The notes: a model not told the origin generated them from the sequence alone. Positions 18,323 through 27,140 are shown, counted from the first letter of the stretch. The stretch: DNA of 64,000 nucleotides from Marinomonas shanghaiensis (GCF_003259175.1 NZ_QGOK01000014.1:62001-126000), one strand, 5' to 3'. Translations and numbers: made by a program.

Positions 18323-19000
18323 ATGTCTATTGGTTTTCAAATATTGAAGCGTGAGCGTAAAGCGTCAGAAGAAATGATTAAAGCCTTTACAGGTCTTCCT
18401 GTGGCAAACGTTTCTGACTCAATGAACCGTGTTTTTGCTGCGGGCCCGACACTGCGCCCAATGCACGCGTCTGGCGCCATGATTGGTTCTGCTATTACAG
18501 TGAAATCTCGCCCAGGTGATAACTTGATGCTGCATAAAGCCATTGATATGGCTGAGCCAGGCGACGTGATTGTGGTTGATGCGGGTGGTGATTTAAGCAA
18601 CGCCTTGATGGGCGAACTTATGTTGGCTCACGCTATTAATCGTGGTGTTGCTGGCTTTGTACTTAACGGCGCTATCCGTGATTTGGATGCCTTTGTAGCA
18701 AGCAACCTGCCGACATTCGCAGCAGGTGTAACCCACCGTGGCCCATACAAAGATGGCCCGGGTGAAATCAATGTGCCGATCAGTATTGATGGCATGGTAA
18801 TTAACCCAGGCGACATCGTGATTGGTGATTGTGATGGTGTTTTAGCCGTGCCACTAGAGCATGCAGAAGCCATTCTAGCCAGCACAATGGGAAAACAAGA
18901 CAAAGAAGTGAAGCAAATGGCTGCAATCAAAGCGGGTACGAATGATCGTAGTTGGGTTGATGTGGCTCTTAAAGAAAAAGGCTGCAAATTCCCAGAATAA
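18323..19000 (+). CDS. RraA-family protein, probably 4-hydroxy-2-oxo-acid aldolase or oxaloacetate decarboxylase
   Basis: The 225-aa protein has the RraA fold and the metal and substrate motif GGDLSNALMGELM followed by LNGAIRDLDAF. In class II HMG/CHA aldolases the Asp of this RD pair and nearby residues bind the divalent cation. The family includes 4-hydroxy-4-methyl-2-oxoglutarate and 4-carboxy-4-hydroxy-2-oxoadipate aldolases with oxaloacetate decarboxylase activity, and RNase E inhibitor RraA. The operon context (dehydrogenase before, TTT transporter after) favours the metabolic role. AGGAG precedes the ATG. Confidence 0.85.
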   Translation: MSIGFQILKRERKASEEMIKAFTGLPVANVSDSMNRVFAAGPTLRPMHASGAMIGSAITVKSRPGDNLMLHKAIDMAEPGDVIVVDAGGDLSNALMGELMLAHAINRGVAGFVLNGAIRDLDAFVASNLPTFAAGVTHRGPYKDGPGEINVPISIDGMVINPGDIVIGDCDGVLAVPLEHAEAILASTMGKQDKEVKQMAAIKAGTNDRSWVDVALKEKGCKFPE

Positions 19001-19051
19001 GCAGCAAGTTATTAGTTGGTCGTTTTAGTTAAAAGGGCTAGCTATTAGCGT

Positions 19052-19077
19052 GTTTGAATCTGAGTAAAGACTCAAAC
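19052..19077. other. Imperfect hairpin in the leader of the TTT operon
   Basis: GTTTGAATC and GACTCAAAC can pair with one mismatch around TGAGTAAA. It lies between RraA and the TTT binding-protein gene and has no clear T-run. It may reduce readthrough from the upstream genes. Confidence 0.3.
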
Positions 19078-19126
19078 ATTCAGGGGGATCGCTCCTAATT
19101 AAATTTAAAAACCTCGGAGAAGACGC

Positions 19127-20080
19127 ATGTTCAATTATAAAAAGAAAGCTGCGCTTGTGAGTGCCTTGTTATTCGCATCGGGTGCTGCATTGGCTGATTA
19201 CCCAGAAAAAACTATCACTTTAATCGTTGGTTTTTCTGCGGGTGGTGGTACGGATGTGATGGCACGTAATATTGCCCCATATGTTGAAAAATACCTTGGT
19301 AATGATGCCAGCATAGTCGTTAAAAACGTTCCTGGTGCTAGTGGACAGATTGGTATTACCGAAGTCGCCCATTCTGATCCTGATGGCTACACCATTGGTA
19401 CGTACAACCTTCCTGGTATGATGGCGCGCACATTAGATAGAGATACTAAATATTCAGCAGACAGTTTTACTTACCTTGCCAACATTGTTAGCGATCCAAA
19501 CGTTATCGTGACTTCTAAAAAATCTGGGATTACTAATGCCAATGAATTTATTGAAGCGGCTAAAAAAACGCCCAAATCTATTACCGTTGGCATGTCAAGC
19601 CTAGGTGGTGATGATCATCTTGGTCTAACTAAGTTTCAAAATATCACCAATACAGAATACACCATCATTCCTTTTAAAGGTTCTTCTGGTGCACGTACCG
19701 CAGTAATGGGTGGGCATGTTGCCGCTGCCGTTTTGAATATTTCTGAAGTGGCGGCTTTTAAAGATGAGTTGAATGTCATTGGTGTTGCCCAGGCAAAACG
19801 TTCTGAGTTTGCTCCAGATGTTGAAACCTTTAAAGAGCAAGGCGTGGAGTTTTATAACGGCGCATTGCGTGGTTTTGTTGCACCGGCAGGTTTACCAAAA
19901 GAGGTAGAGCTAAAACTTCTAGAGGCGTTTAACCGTGCGGCCAACGATCCTGAATTATTAGCCAAAATGAAGGCAACCGCTAACCCTGTTGAGGCGTCTA
20001 TCGGACCTGATTTTAAACTGCTAAATGATGAATTGTATAAATTGGCGAAACAAGCGTGGGAAACCACACCTTGGAAATAA
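19127..20080 (+). CDS. TTT transporter substrate-binding protein (TctC/Bug family)
   Basis: The 317-aa protein has a signal peptide (about 1-23, ending GAALAD) and the Bug-family segment YPEKTITLIVGFSAGGGTDV. It is the first gene of a tctCBA set and is paralogous to the orphan binding protein at 15228. A strong hairpin (20089-20110) right after the stop would stabilise its mRNA or trim readthrough into tctB, giving more binding protein than permease. GGAGA precedes the ATG. Confidence 0.93.
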   Translation: MFNYKKKAALVSALLFASGAALADYPEKTITLIVGFSAGGGTDVMARNIAPYVEKYLGNDASIVVKNVPGASGQIGITEVAHSDPDGYTIGTYNLPGMMARTLDRDTKYSADSFTYLANIVSDPNVIVTSKKSGITNANEFIEAAKKTPKSITVGMSSLGGDDHLGLTKFQNITNTEYTIIPFKGSSGARTAVMGGHVAAAVLNISEVAAFKDELNVIGVAQAKRSEFAPDVETFKEQGVEFYNGALRGFVAPAGLPKEVELKLLEAFNRAANDPELLAKMKATANPVEASIGPDFKLLNDELYKLAKQAWETTPWK

Positions 20081-20088
20081 CGTACAGA

Positions 20089-20110
20089 GTGCGGAGGATT
20101 GCCTCCGCAC
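20089..20110. terminator. Strong hairpin after the binding-protein gene
   Basis: GTGCGGAGG and CCTCCGCAC are perfect 9-base arms around ATTG, starting 9 bases after the TctC stop. No U-run follows, so it is more likely a partial terminator or 3'-end mRNA stabiliser between tctC and tctB than a full stop. Confidence 0.6.
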
Positions 20111-20140
20111 CATAATTTACCTAACAGGTAGTGGCTTGTG

Positions 20141-20599
20141 ATGAATAATAACAATACAAATCCATTGTTGCGGCCGATGATAGTAATTGCATTTTGCATT
20201 CTTATCGCATCAGCTGCGTTCCTCCTCCCAGCGTTAGAGCTGACAGGTAATGCTTCCTTGTTACCCGTTGCTATGCTTATCGCGCTGATGGTGTTGTCCG
20301 TTATCTTAGTGATAACAGATATTAAAAAGGCTCGAACGAATAAGACGCCTAATAAACCAGCTCTTCAATCCCCAGGACGTGTATTTGGTGCACTACTATC
20401 GGTTTTTGTATTTGTCACCAGTGTCGATCTTTTTGGATTTTATTTGGCTACCGCTATTTTTGTCCCAGTGGCTGCGTATCTTTTTGGTTGTCGAAGCCTA
20501 AAGGTTTTGGTGGCTTCTGATGTGATTGTTGTTGCTGGTATTTATTTAATCTTTGGCATGGCGATGGCTAAAGATTTTCCTATGGGTTCCATTTGGTAG
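20141..20599 (+). CDS. TTT transporter small membrane subunit (TctB family)
   Basis: The 152-aa protein has four hydrophobic segments and a polar loop near residues 65-82, the TctB layout. The ATG at 20141 is preferred to the adjacent GTG at 20138, although either is possible. It lies between tctC and tctA. It should join TctA to form the membrane complex. Sequence similarity among TctB proteins is low, so position and topology carry the call. Confidence 0.87.
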   Translation: MNNNNTNPLLRPMIVIAFCILIASAAFLLPALELTGNASLLPVAMLIALMVLSVILVITDIKKARTNKTPNKPALQSPGRVFGALLSVFVFVTSVDLFGFYLATAIFVPVAAYLFGCRSLKVLVASDVIVVAGIYLIFGMAMAKDFPMGSIW

Positions 20600-20611
20600 A
20601 GGTGACAGATT

Positions 20612-22114
20612 ATGTATATGGATCTAATTTCAGCTCTTCCGAGCGTACTCACGTTTGATAATTTTTTTGCCGTTGTTATTGGTGTTCTATCTGGTATTGC
20701 TGTAGGAGCTATGCCGGGCCTTAGTGCAACGATGGCTATCTCTGTTTTGGTGCCTTTTACGTTTGGCCTAGACCCATTGGTGGCATTAGGATTGATGGCC
20801 GGTATTTACAATGGTGCTATGTACGGTGGTGCGATTCCAGCAGTATTGCTGCGTATACCGGGCACACCTGCTGCAGTAGCAACCAGTTTTGATGGTTACC
20901 CTATGGCCCAACAAGGTCGTGGTGGTTTTGCATTACAGGTTGCGGTGGTGTCTTCCGCCATTGGTGGTATTGCTAGTGCTCTAGCTTTGATGTTGCTTGC
21001 GCCACCACTAGCAAAAGTAACGCTATTATTTGGGCCTTCAGAAGTTTTTTGGATCGCTGTATTTGGTTTGTGCAGTATTATCTTCTTGCTAGGTGAAAGT
21101 CCAATAAAAGGTTTGATTAGTGCTTGCTTTGGTATTTTTGTCTCCATGGTTGGTGCTGATCCTATTACCAGTGAAGACCGTTTTACTTTTGGACAGCTTG
21201 AGTTGCTAGATGGCATCAACATGGTTATTTTGTTAGTTGGTCTTTACGCCATGCCACCGGTAATCGACTTGCTTGAGCAGCCACTAGAAACGAAAGAAGC
21301 GGGTAAAGCGCTCAAAACAGAATCCTTGATACGCAGCTTGCCGAAGATGTTCCGCTTCTGGAAAACTTGGCTTCGTTCCTCTTTCATTGGGATCTGGATT
21401 GGTATTTTGCCAGGTGCTGGCGGTTCAATGGCAGCCTTCATGGCTTACAATGAAGCGCGCCGTACAAGCAACAATCCAAACGAGTGGGGCCAAGGTGAAC
21501 CTGAAGGCGTTGCCGCAGCTGAAACGGCGAATAATGCTGATACTGCATCGGCACTTATCCCTGCATTGACGCTAGGTATTCCAGGTACTGCAGTAGCCGC
21601 GGTGATGTTGGGCGGTCTATTAGTACATGGTTTACAGCCAGGCCCAATGTTATTCCGCGATAATCCGGATATTGTTTTCGGTTTTATGTGGCAGTTCTTG
21701 TTCGGTGCTATTTTGTTGATTTTCCTTGGTGGTTCATTAGCAACCAATAGCTTCTCCCATCTATTAAAACTTCCTCGTCCAGTATTGGGATCTATCATCA
21801 TTGTGTTGATGTTTATCGGGGTGTATTCAATTAACGAACGTATGTTCGATGTCTACCTAATGTTGGGTTTTGGCTTAATTGGCTATGTCATGGATAAGTT
21901 TAAATTTCCATTACCTCCTGTGGTATTGGGTTTGATCCTAGGTGGGTTTGCTGAAGAAAACCTACGCTTAACGCTGTTGATTGGTCAGGGACAATGGTCT
22001 GCATTATTTGCTAACACTACGAGCTTAGTGTTGGTTGCTATGACTATTGCGGTCGTTGTTGGCCCTATGATCAAGCGCCGTCTTGTCAAAAATCGTCAAT
22101 CTAAGGGGGAATAA
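20612..22114 (+). CDS. TTT transporter large permease subunit (TctA family)
   Basis: The 500-aa membrane protein has the TctA signatures GAMPGLSATMAISVLVPF, GILPGAGGSMAAF and LTLGIPGTAVAAVMLGGL. It is the translocation channel for the ligand of the 19127 binding protein, and perhaps of the orphan paralogue at 15228. It starts 12 bases after tctB. It is only moderately similar to the TctA at 11702, so the two transporters probably differ in ligand. Confidence 0.95.
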   Translation: MYMDLISALPSVLTFDNFFAVVIGVLSGIAVGAMPGLSATMAISVLVPFTFGLDPLVALGLMAGIYNGAMYGGAIPAVLLRIPGTPAAVATSFDGYPMAQQGRGGFALQVAVVSSAIGGIASALALMLLAPPLAKVTLLFGPSEVFWIAVFGLCSIIFLLGESPIKGLISACFGIFVSMVGADPITSEDRFTFGQLELLDGINMVILLVGLYAMPPVIDLLEQPLETKEAGKALKTESLIRSLPKMFRFWKTWLRSSFIGIWIGILPGAGGSMAAFMAYNEARRTSNNPNEWGQGEPEGVAAAETANNADTASALIPALTLGIPGTAVAAVMLGGLLVHGLQPGPMLFRDNPDIVFGFMWQFLFGAILLIFLGGSLATNSFSHLLKLPRPVLGSIIIVLMFIGVYSINERMFDVYLMLGFGLIGYVMDKFKFPLPPVVLGLILGGFAEENLRLTLLIGQGQWSALFANTTSLVLVAMTIAVVVGPMIKRRLVKNRQSKGE

Positions 22115-22127
22115 GCATTGAGTTGGT

Positions 22128-22157
22128 AAGGGCTAGCTTCTAAGTGAGGTGGCCCTT
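22128..22157. terminator. Hairpin after the TTT operon
   Basis: AAGGGC (22128-22133) and GCCCTT (22152-22157) can pair with an 18-base loop, soon after the tctA stop and before the TRAP operon. No long T-run follows. It is a possible weak terminator. Confidence 0.4.
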
Positions 22158-22190
22158 GCTTTAGTTAATGGTCAAGCACCTTTCCTAGTT

Positions 22191-22200
22191 TTGTTAACAA
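22191..22200. promoter_or_regulatory. TTGTTAACAA palindrome before TRAP dctP
   Basis: A perfect 10-base palindrome lies 34 bases before the TRAP binding-protein ATG. It resembles GntR- or LacI-type half-sites, but no such regulator is adjacent. Confidence 0.3.
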
Positions 22201-22234
22201 TAATAAATAGAGCGAAAATGCTACGGAGACTTAT

Positions 22235-23206
22235 ATGACTTTAAAAATGATTGTTGCCAGTGCCATCATGGCTTGTACAGTTGCAGCTCATGCTACTAGT
22301 TGGACTGGTTATACTTATTCTTCTGTATCAACGACGGCTGCGGTGAAAGGTATGAATCGCATTAGTGAGCGCGTTGCTGCTGAGACTAATGGTGATTTAG
22401 ATATCAAAATTCATCTCGGTAAAACCCTGCAAATTAAATCCTCTGATATAACTCAAGCAGTAGGCGATGGTATTGTAGATTTTGCTGCAGACTTCTTCTT
22501 TTCTGGTAACGTCCCGATTGCTCGCGTACTGAATCTGCCAATGTTAATTAATAACGATCAAGAGTGGCAAAAAGCCTATGCGGCGATGCAACCCATGCTT
22601 GAAGAAGCCTTCGCGCAGCAAGATGTTGTGTTACTAGGAGGTTACCGTTATCCACAGCAGGTCTTTTTTACCACTTTCCCGGTTAATCAGTTGACTGATA
22701 TCAAAGGTCGTAAAATCCGTGTGACCTCACCGGAGCAAGGTCATTTTGTTGAAGCTTTTGGTGGTTTGCCTATCACTCTATCAGGCAGTGAAGTGCCTAC
22801 CGCCCTTGAGCGCGGCGTGATTGATGGAGTATTGACAGCCAGTGCTGGTGGTGCGAAGACGTGGCATGAGTTCTTATCAAATAATTACCGTTTTGCTGTG
22901 AATTACGGCAACTCCATGATCATTGCAAATACGGATTCGTTTGCAGATTTAGACAAGGAAGACCAAGCAAAACTCCGTACGATTGTTTCGGAAGAAGGCG
23001 AGAAAATTTCGGCCGAATTCATTGAAGATGAAAAAGCGCAAATGGCTTTTCAGCAGTCGATGGGGATGACCATTATGATGGCTGCAAACGGAGATGCCGA
23101 AAAGGCAAGTGATTTGTTGCGTCCATACTGGTCTGAGTGGGCAAAAGAGAATGGCCCTCAATACGAACAAGCGCTGGCATTAGTGCTAAAAGCAATTGGT
23201 AAATAA
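22235..23206 (+). CDS. TRAP transporter substrate-binding protein (DctP family)
   Basis: The 323-aa protein has a signal peptide (about 1-20, ending VAAHAT) and the DctP-type ligand-binding fold. The segment IKGRKIRVTSPEQGHFVEAF contains the conserved Arg that usually contacts the substrate carboxylate, followed by SEVPTALERGVIDGVLT. It should capture a carboxylate or related anion in the periplasm for the DctQM proteins encoded next. GGAGA precedes the ATG. Only one base separates its stop from the dctQ start. Confidence 0.92.
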   Translation: MTLKMIVASAIMACTVAAHATSWTGYTYSSVSTTAAVKGMNRISERVAAETNGDLDIKIHLGKTLQIKSSDITQAVGDGIVDFAADFFFSGNVPIARVLNLPMLINNDQEWQKAYAAMQPMLEEAFAQQDVVLLGGYRYPQQVFFTTFPVNQLTDIKGRKIRVTSPEQGHFVEAFGGLPITLSGSEVPTALERGVIDGVLTASAGGAKTWHEFLSNNYRFAVNYGNSMIIANTDSFADLDKEDQAKLRTIVSEEGEKISAEFIEDEKAQMAFQQSMGMTIMMAANGDAEKASDLLRPYWSEWAKENGPQYEQALALVLKAIGK

Positions 23207-23207
23207 T

Positions 23208-23729
23208 ATGTATTCCGAGCAAACTTTGAAAGGTGTGGCGCCCGCTGCACCTGTTTTTAATTTTCTGGGCAAAAACATTAGTCTACTTTCTTCAGTCATG
23301 CTTTGTACTTTGGTCACATTAGTGTCACTAGAGGTTTTTCTGCGATCAGTGTTTGGTTATTCATTTGGCTTTGTTGAAGAGGTGACAGGGTATTTAGTCG
23401 TCGCGCTTACCTTATTTGGGGCGGCAATGGCTGTGCGAGCAAACTCTTTGTTCCAAGTACAAATGGTGTTCGATATCTTACCCTATAAGTTAAGAAGGTT
23501 GTTTGGTATGGCATTTACTCTGATTGCTATTGTGATTTGTGTGGTATTGGCCTTGAAGACGTTCGACTTAGTAGACAGTTCTTTTAGCCGAGGAAAGTTT
23601 GCTCCAACTGTATTGCGCACACCTTTATGGATACCGCAAACGCTTTTACCGTTAGGTTTTACTGTTATTGGGGTGTTCTTAGCGGAACATCTACTTATTC
23701 TGTTCCGTATGAAAGAAGGTCATAACTAA
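23208..23729 (+). CDS. TRAP transporter small membrane subunit (DctQ family)
   Basis: This 173-aa protein has four membrane segments (SSVMLCTLVTLVSLEVFL, GYLVVALTLFGAAMAV, and two more after residue 100), typical of DctQ. The frame is open upstream to a TTG at 23196, but the ATG at 23208 directly after dctP is the simpler start. The stop overlaps the dctM ATG (TAATG), so translation of Q and M is likely coupled. Confidence 0.88.
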   Translation: MYSEQTLKGVAPAAPVFNFLGKNISLLSSVMLCTLVTLVSLEVFLRSVFGYSFGFVEEVTGYLVVALTLFGAAMAVRANSLFQVQMVFDILPYKLRRLFGMAFTLIAIVICVVLALKTFDLVDSSFSRGKFAPTVLRTPLWIPQTLLPLGFTVIGVFLAEHLLILFRMKEGHN

Positions 23730-25021
23730 TGGAAGGCATTTTAATATTTGGTCTTCTTGTAGGACTTATTATTGGTGGGATGTGGGTGCAGTTTGCTGTT
23801 GCCAGTGCTGGACTTGCATACCTCTGCGCAATTAAGGGCTTTGCCGGTTGGAAAGCCTTGGGTATAGTTAGCTGGGGATCTGCCAATAGCTTTACCCTTG
23901 CGGCTATTCCACTATTTATTCTAATGGCGGAAATCTTATTAGGGTCAGGATTAAGTTCTCGGCTTTACAAGGGTGTATCGCCATTCGTGCGTCGCTTACC
24001 TGGTGGTTTGTTGCATACCAATATTGCGGGAAGCGGTATTTTTGCTGCTATTTCAGGGGGCAGTGCGCCAACGGCCGCAGCGATGTCGACCGTAGCGTTG
24101 CCAGAATTGTCATCACGTGGTTATAACGTTCGTTTGGTCTCTGGTTCATTAGCGGCTGGGGGAACGTTAGGTATTTTGATTCCACCTTCGATCACCATGA
24201 TCATTTATTCAACTTTTACAGAGACGTCTATTGCTCAATTATTTTCGGCAGGTATGTTGCCGGGGATTTTGTTAGCGTTGTTCTATATGGGCTTGATTAT
24301 GATTCGGTGCATTATGAATCCAAGCTTAGCGCCAGCCGATAAGAGCAAATTGACGTTTAAAGAGTTGTATACTGCTGCGCTTGATGTACTGCCATTCTTA
24401 ATGCTGATTTTTATGGTTTTGGGCAGTATTTATGGTGGTATTGCCACGCCAACAGAAGCCGGAGCAGTGGGCGTTTTAGGTGCCATGCTAATCGCGGGCA
24501 TATATAAACGTTTGAATCTTACTCTGTTGCAAAATGCGTTATCCCGCACGATCAAAATGAGCGGTAATATTCTTTTTATCGTTTTCACTTCCATGATTTT
24601 TGCTTACGCAACGGCCTTGTCTGGAGCGGGTGAAACCTTGGTGAACTACTTACAAGATGCTGAAGTTTCACGCATTGCGTTTCTTATTATTGTTATGGTG
24701 ATTTTTGCTATCTTGGGCTGTTTTATGGAAGGCCTAGGGATGATAGCGATTATTGTACCTGTGATTTTTCCTGCGTTGATCGCATTGGATATTAACCTTA
24801 TTTGGTTCGGTGTGTTTGTGGTTATTTTGGTGGAGCTGGGGCAGCTCACGCCACCATTGGGGGTGATCTTGTTTGTGGTTGCTAGCTCTTCTGACAAGGT
24901 TAAAGTAGAAGATGTTGTCCTAGGAACTCTGCCATTTTTTATTGTGATAGTAGGGTTTCTTTTCCTATTAATGGCGTTTCCTGAGATTGCTTTGTATTTA
25001 CCCTCATTAACAACAGGTTGA
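23729..25021 (+). CDS. TRAP transporter large membrane subunit (DctM family)
   Basis: The 430-aa protein has the DctM topology with about 12 membrane segments and signatures FTLAAIPLFILMAEILLG, IAGSGIFAAISGGSAPTAAA and GTLGILIPPSITMIIYS. It is the sodium-coupled translocation subunit of the TRAP system. It overlaps dctQ by one base. The lactonase gene follows 4 bases after the stop, so transport and hydrolysis are in one operon. Confidence 0.95.
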   Translation: MEGILIFGLLVGLIIGGMWVQFAVASAGLAYLCAIKGFAGWKALGIVSWGSANSFTLAAIPLFILMAEILLGSGLSSRLYKGVSPFVRRLPGGLLHTNIAGSGIFAAISGGSAPTAAAMSTVALPELSSRGYNVRLVSGSLAAGGTLGILIPPSITMIIYSTFTETSIAQLFSAGMLPGILLALFYMGLIMIRCIMNPSLAPADKSKLTFKELYTAALDVLPFLMLIFMVLGSIYGGIATPTEAGAVGVLGAMLIAGIYKRLNLTLLQNALSRTIKMSGNILFIVFTSMIFAYATALSGAGETLVNYLQDAEVSRIAFLIIVMVIFAILGCFMEGLGMIAIIVPVIFPALIALDINLIWFGVFVVILVELGQLTPPLGVILFVVASSSDKVKVEDVVLGTLPFFIVIVGFLFLLMAFPEIALYLPSLTTG

Positions 25022-25025
25022 TAAC

Positions 25026-25976
25026 ATGACGTATCCTCTCCCAGAGCCCGCTATATTTGATGCGGAAGTCTTTACTGAGTTACCTGAATCCTTACGTCGT
25101 CCAAATGCGAGTTCTTATTGGGCGACTCGTAATAAACGAGGCGCTACGGTTGATAGCTTTATTGAAGGCCCTTCGTTCGACCGTGATGGAAATTTATATT
25201 TTGTTGATATTCCATTTGGCCGCATTATGCGAGCGGATCCAGCAGGAAATGTATCGCAAATTGCGGAATACGATGGCCAGCCTAACGGCTTAAAAATTCA
25301 TCAAGATGGGCGCATTTTTATTGCCGATTTTCAGAACGGCATCATGCAACTGGATCCGAAGACGGGGGAAGTTAAAGCGGTCTTGAAGGACTGTGATTCC
25401 GAAGGTTTTAAAGGCTGCAATGATTTGCACTTTGGCTCTGATGGTTCTCTGTACTTTACTGATCAAGGCCAGACGGGTCTGCATGATCCCACTGGTCGAG
25501 TATACCGTTGGCAGCCTGAGACAGGTGAGCTGACTTGCCTAATTGATACGGCTCCCAGTCCAAATGGCTTAGTATTAGATGTAAACAGTCATGTTTTGTA
25601 TTTGGCGGTAACACGCGCAAATGCTGTATGGCGCTTACCTTTATCTGAAAGTGGTCGTGTTAACAAAGCGGGCTTGTTCCTGCAATTTAATGGCGGTCGT
25701 GCGGGTCCTGATGGTTTGGCACTCACGGCTCAAAATGGTGTTGTTGTTTGTCAAACAGGCATGGGGTTGGTTTGGATTCATGATAATTTAGGGCGGCCAA
25801 TTGCCATTGTTCGATCTCCGCAAGGTTTGGGTACGACTAACTGTGCTTTCGGTGGCAAAGGTTTACGCACCTTGTTTATCACTGAATCAGATACAGGAAC
25901 CATCCTAAAAGTGGAGTTTCCGGAAGATCTGAATATTTCAGGATATCCCATGTACTCAGGTTATCTGGGAAGTTAA
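25026..25976 (+). CDS. SMP-30/gluconolaconase-family lactonase
   Basis: The 316-aa beta-propeller protein has family segments EGPSFDRDGNLYFVDIPFGR (metal-binding Glu), PNGLKIHQDGRIFIADF, CNDLHFGSDGSLYFTD and GPDGLAL. Such enzymes open aldonolactones or similar lactones with a divalent metal. It is the last gene of the TRAP operon, which suggests that the imported compound is, or becomes, a lactone. It could act with the upstream amidohydrolases, but the substrate is not known. Confidence 0.88.
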   Translation: MTYPLPEPAIFDAEVFTELPESLRRPNASSYWATRNKRGATVDSFIEGPSFDRDGNLYFVDIPFGRIMRADPAGNVSQIAEYDGQPNGLKIHQDGRIFIADFQNGIMQLDPKTGEVKAVLKDCDSEGFKGCNDLHFGSDGSLYFTDQGQTGLHDPTGRVYRWQPETGELTCLIDTAPSPNGLVLDVNSHVLYLAVTRANAVWRLPLSESGRVNKAGLFLQFNGGRAGPDGLALTAQNGVVVCQTGMGLVWIHDNLGRPIAIVRSPQGLGTTNCAFGGKGLRTLFITESDTGTILKVEFPEDLNISGYPMYSGYLGS

Positions 25977-25981
25977 TCATG

Positions 25982-26034
25982 ATGAGCGGTGCGATTTGTA
26001 CGGGCAAATGATCGTCAAATTGCCCGCTCATTTA
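25982..26034. terminator. Long imperfect hairpin, probable bidirectional terminator
   Basis: ATGAGCG (25982-25988) and CGCTCAT (26025-26031) pair, with further ATTTG/CAAAT pairing inside, followed by TTTAGTTT. It lies between the lactonase and the convergent epmB gene. Confidence 0.5.
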
Positions 26035-26036
26035 GT

Positions 26037-27113
26037 TTAGCTATCCGTACGTGGTGTTTGTTTTTCATTGGAAAGATTAAACGTCGGCGCAAATACCGTT
26101 TTTCCAGGCTTGCCGGGGATTTCCTTGGCAAGCCTTGGCACCAAATAACCAGGCAGTTCTGCTGCGACTTTGCCCATCAGCTGTTGTGCTTCTTCAATAG
26201 AAATATCAAAGTGCGCGGCCCCTTCGACTGGGTCTAAGGTGAACATGTAGTAAGGCAAGATGCCAGCATCAAACACGGCTTCGCTCAGGTTGACTTGGGC
26301 TTCTACAGAGTCGTTAACGCCTTTTAACAACACACCTTGGTTGAGCAGAGTAACGCCCGCTCTTTTTAGCTTATAAGCGGCGTGAGCGAGTTCTTCATCC
26401 ATTTCATTGGCATGATTAATATGCCACACCATGACAACGTCTAATCGGCTGGCGTTAATCCACGCCAGCATGTCATCACAAACACGGTCAGGAATCACCA
26501 CAGGCAAACGTGAATGAATGCGCAGGCGTTTTATTTGCGGCAAGGCATCCAACTTACGGACTTTGTCAGCGAGCAAAGCGTCTTTCATCATCAAAGGATC
26601 GCCGCCACTCAAGATCACTTCGTTGACTTCTGGATGTGCCTTTAGATAGTCGATTACCGAGTCCCATTCCGCTTGCGCCAGCTGATTATCACCGTAAGGA
26701 AAATGACGACGGAAACAATAACGGCAGTTCACTGCGCAAGTGCCCGTGGTGATCACCAATAAGCGGCGTTTGTACTTATGCACGATGGCTTTTTGCGGAT
26801 TATGATCGGCTTCTTCGAGAGGGTCTTTTGTATAGCCCGCCACTTTTTGCATTTCGGCAAGGCTGGGTAAAACTTGCAACAGTAGCGGATCGTTTGGATT
26901 GCCATATTCAATACGCGACAAATAAGGGCGAGGTACTAAGAGCTTGAAACTGTTATGCGCCTCAACGCCTTGCAGGGCAAGACTTTTTGGCAGACCTAAG
27001 TGCTCAACCAGCTCTGGTAAAGAGGTGATCGCCTGTGACAGGTGTTGCGACCAGTTTAAATTGTTCTTCGTTTGAATCGGGATCACGTCAAATATCTGCA
27101 AAATTGTGTTCAT
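26037..27113 (-). CDS. epmB: EF-P beta-lysylation protein EpmB (lysine 2,3-aminomutase-like)
   Basis: The 358-aa radical-SAM protein contains the cluster-binding motif CAVNCRYC (CxxxCxxC) in GTCAVNCRYCFRRHFPYGDN, followed by VILSGGDPLMMKD. It makes (R)-beta-lysine from (S)-alpha-lysine, which EpmA attaches to a lysine of EF-P. It is divergent from efp at 27300 with a 186-base gap, the usual arrangement in gammaproteobacteria. The length fits the EpmB group and is shorter than clostridial aminomutases. No strong ribosome site precedes the ATG. Confidence 0.95.
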   Translation of the reverse strand: MNTILQIFDVIPIQTKNNLNWSQHLSQAITSLPELVEHLGLPKSLALQGVEAHNSFKLLVPRPYLSRIEYGNPNDPLLLQVLPSLAEMQKVAGYTKDPLEEADHNPQKAIVHKYKRRLLVITTGTCAVNCRYCFRRHFPYGDNQLAQAEWDSVIDYLKAHPEVNEVILSGGDPLMMKDALLADKVRKLDALPQIKRLRIHSRLPVVIPDRVCDDMLAWINASRLDVVMVWHINHANEMDEELAHAAYKLKRAGVTLLNQGVLLKGVNDSVEAQVNLSEAVFDAGILPYYMFTLDPVEGAAHFDISIEEAQQLMGKVAAELPGYLVPRLAKEIPGKPGKTVFAPTFNLSNEKQTPRTDS

Positions 27114-27140
27114 TTGGGTTATGATTGCGCCAACTTATCT

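Noticed and set aside
22115-22234. Sigma-54 promoter before the 22235 TRAP operon (TTGGTAAGGGCTAGC)
   Set aside because: The GG to GC spacing is one base short, so it does not fit a -24/-12 element.
9187-25976. A recent genomic island
   Set aside because: No integrase, tRNA, IS or direct repeat boundary was seen, and no obvious base-composition break. Transfer cannot be claimed.
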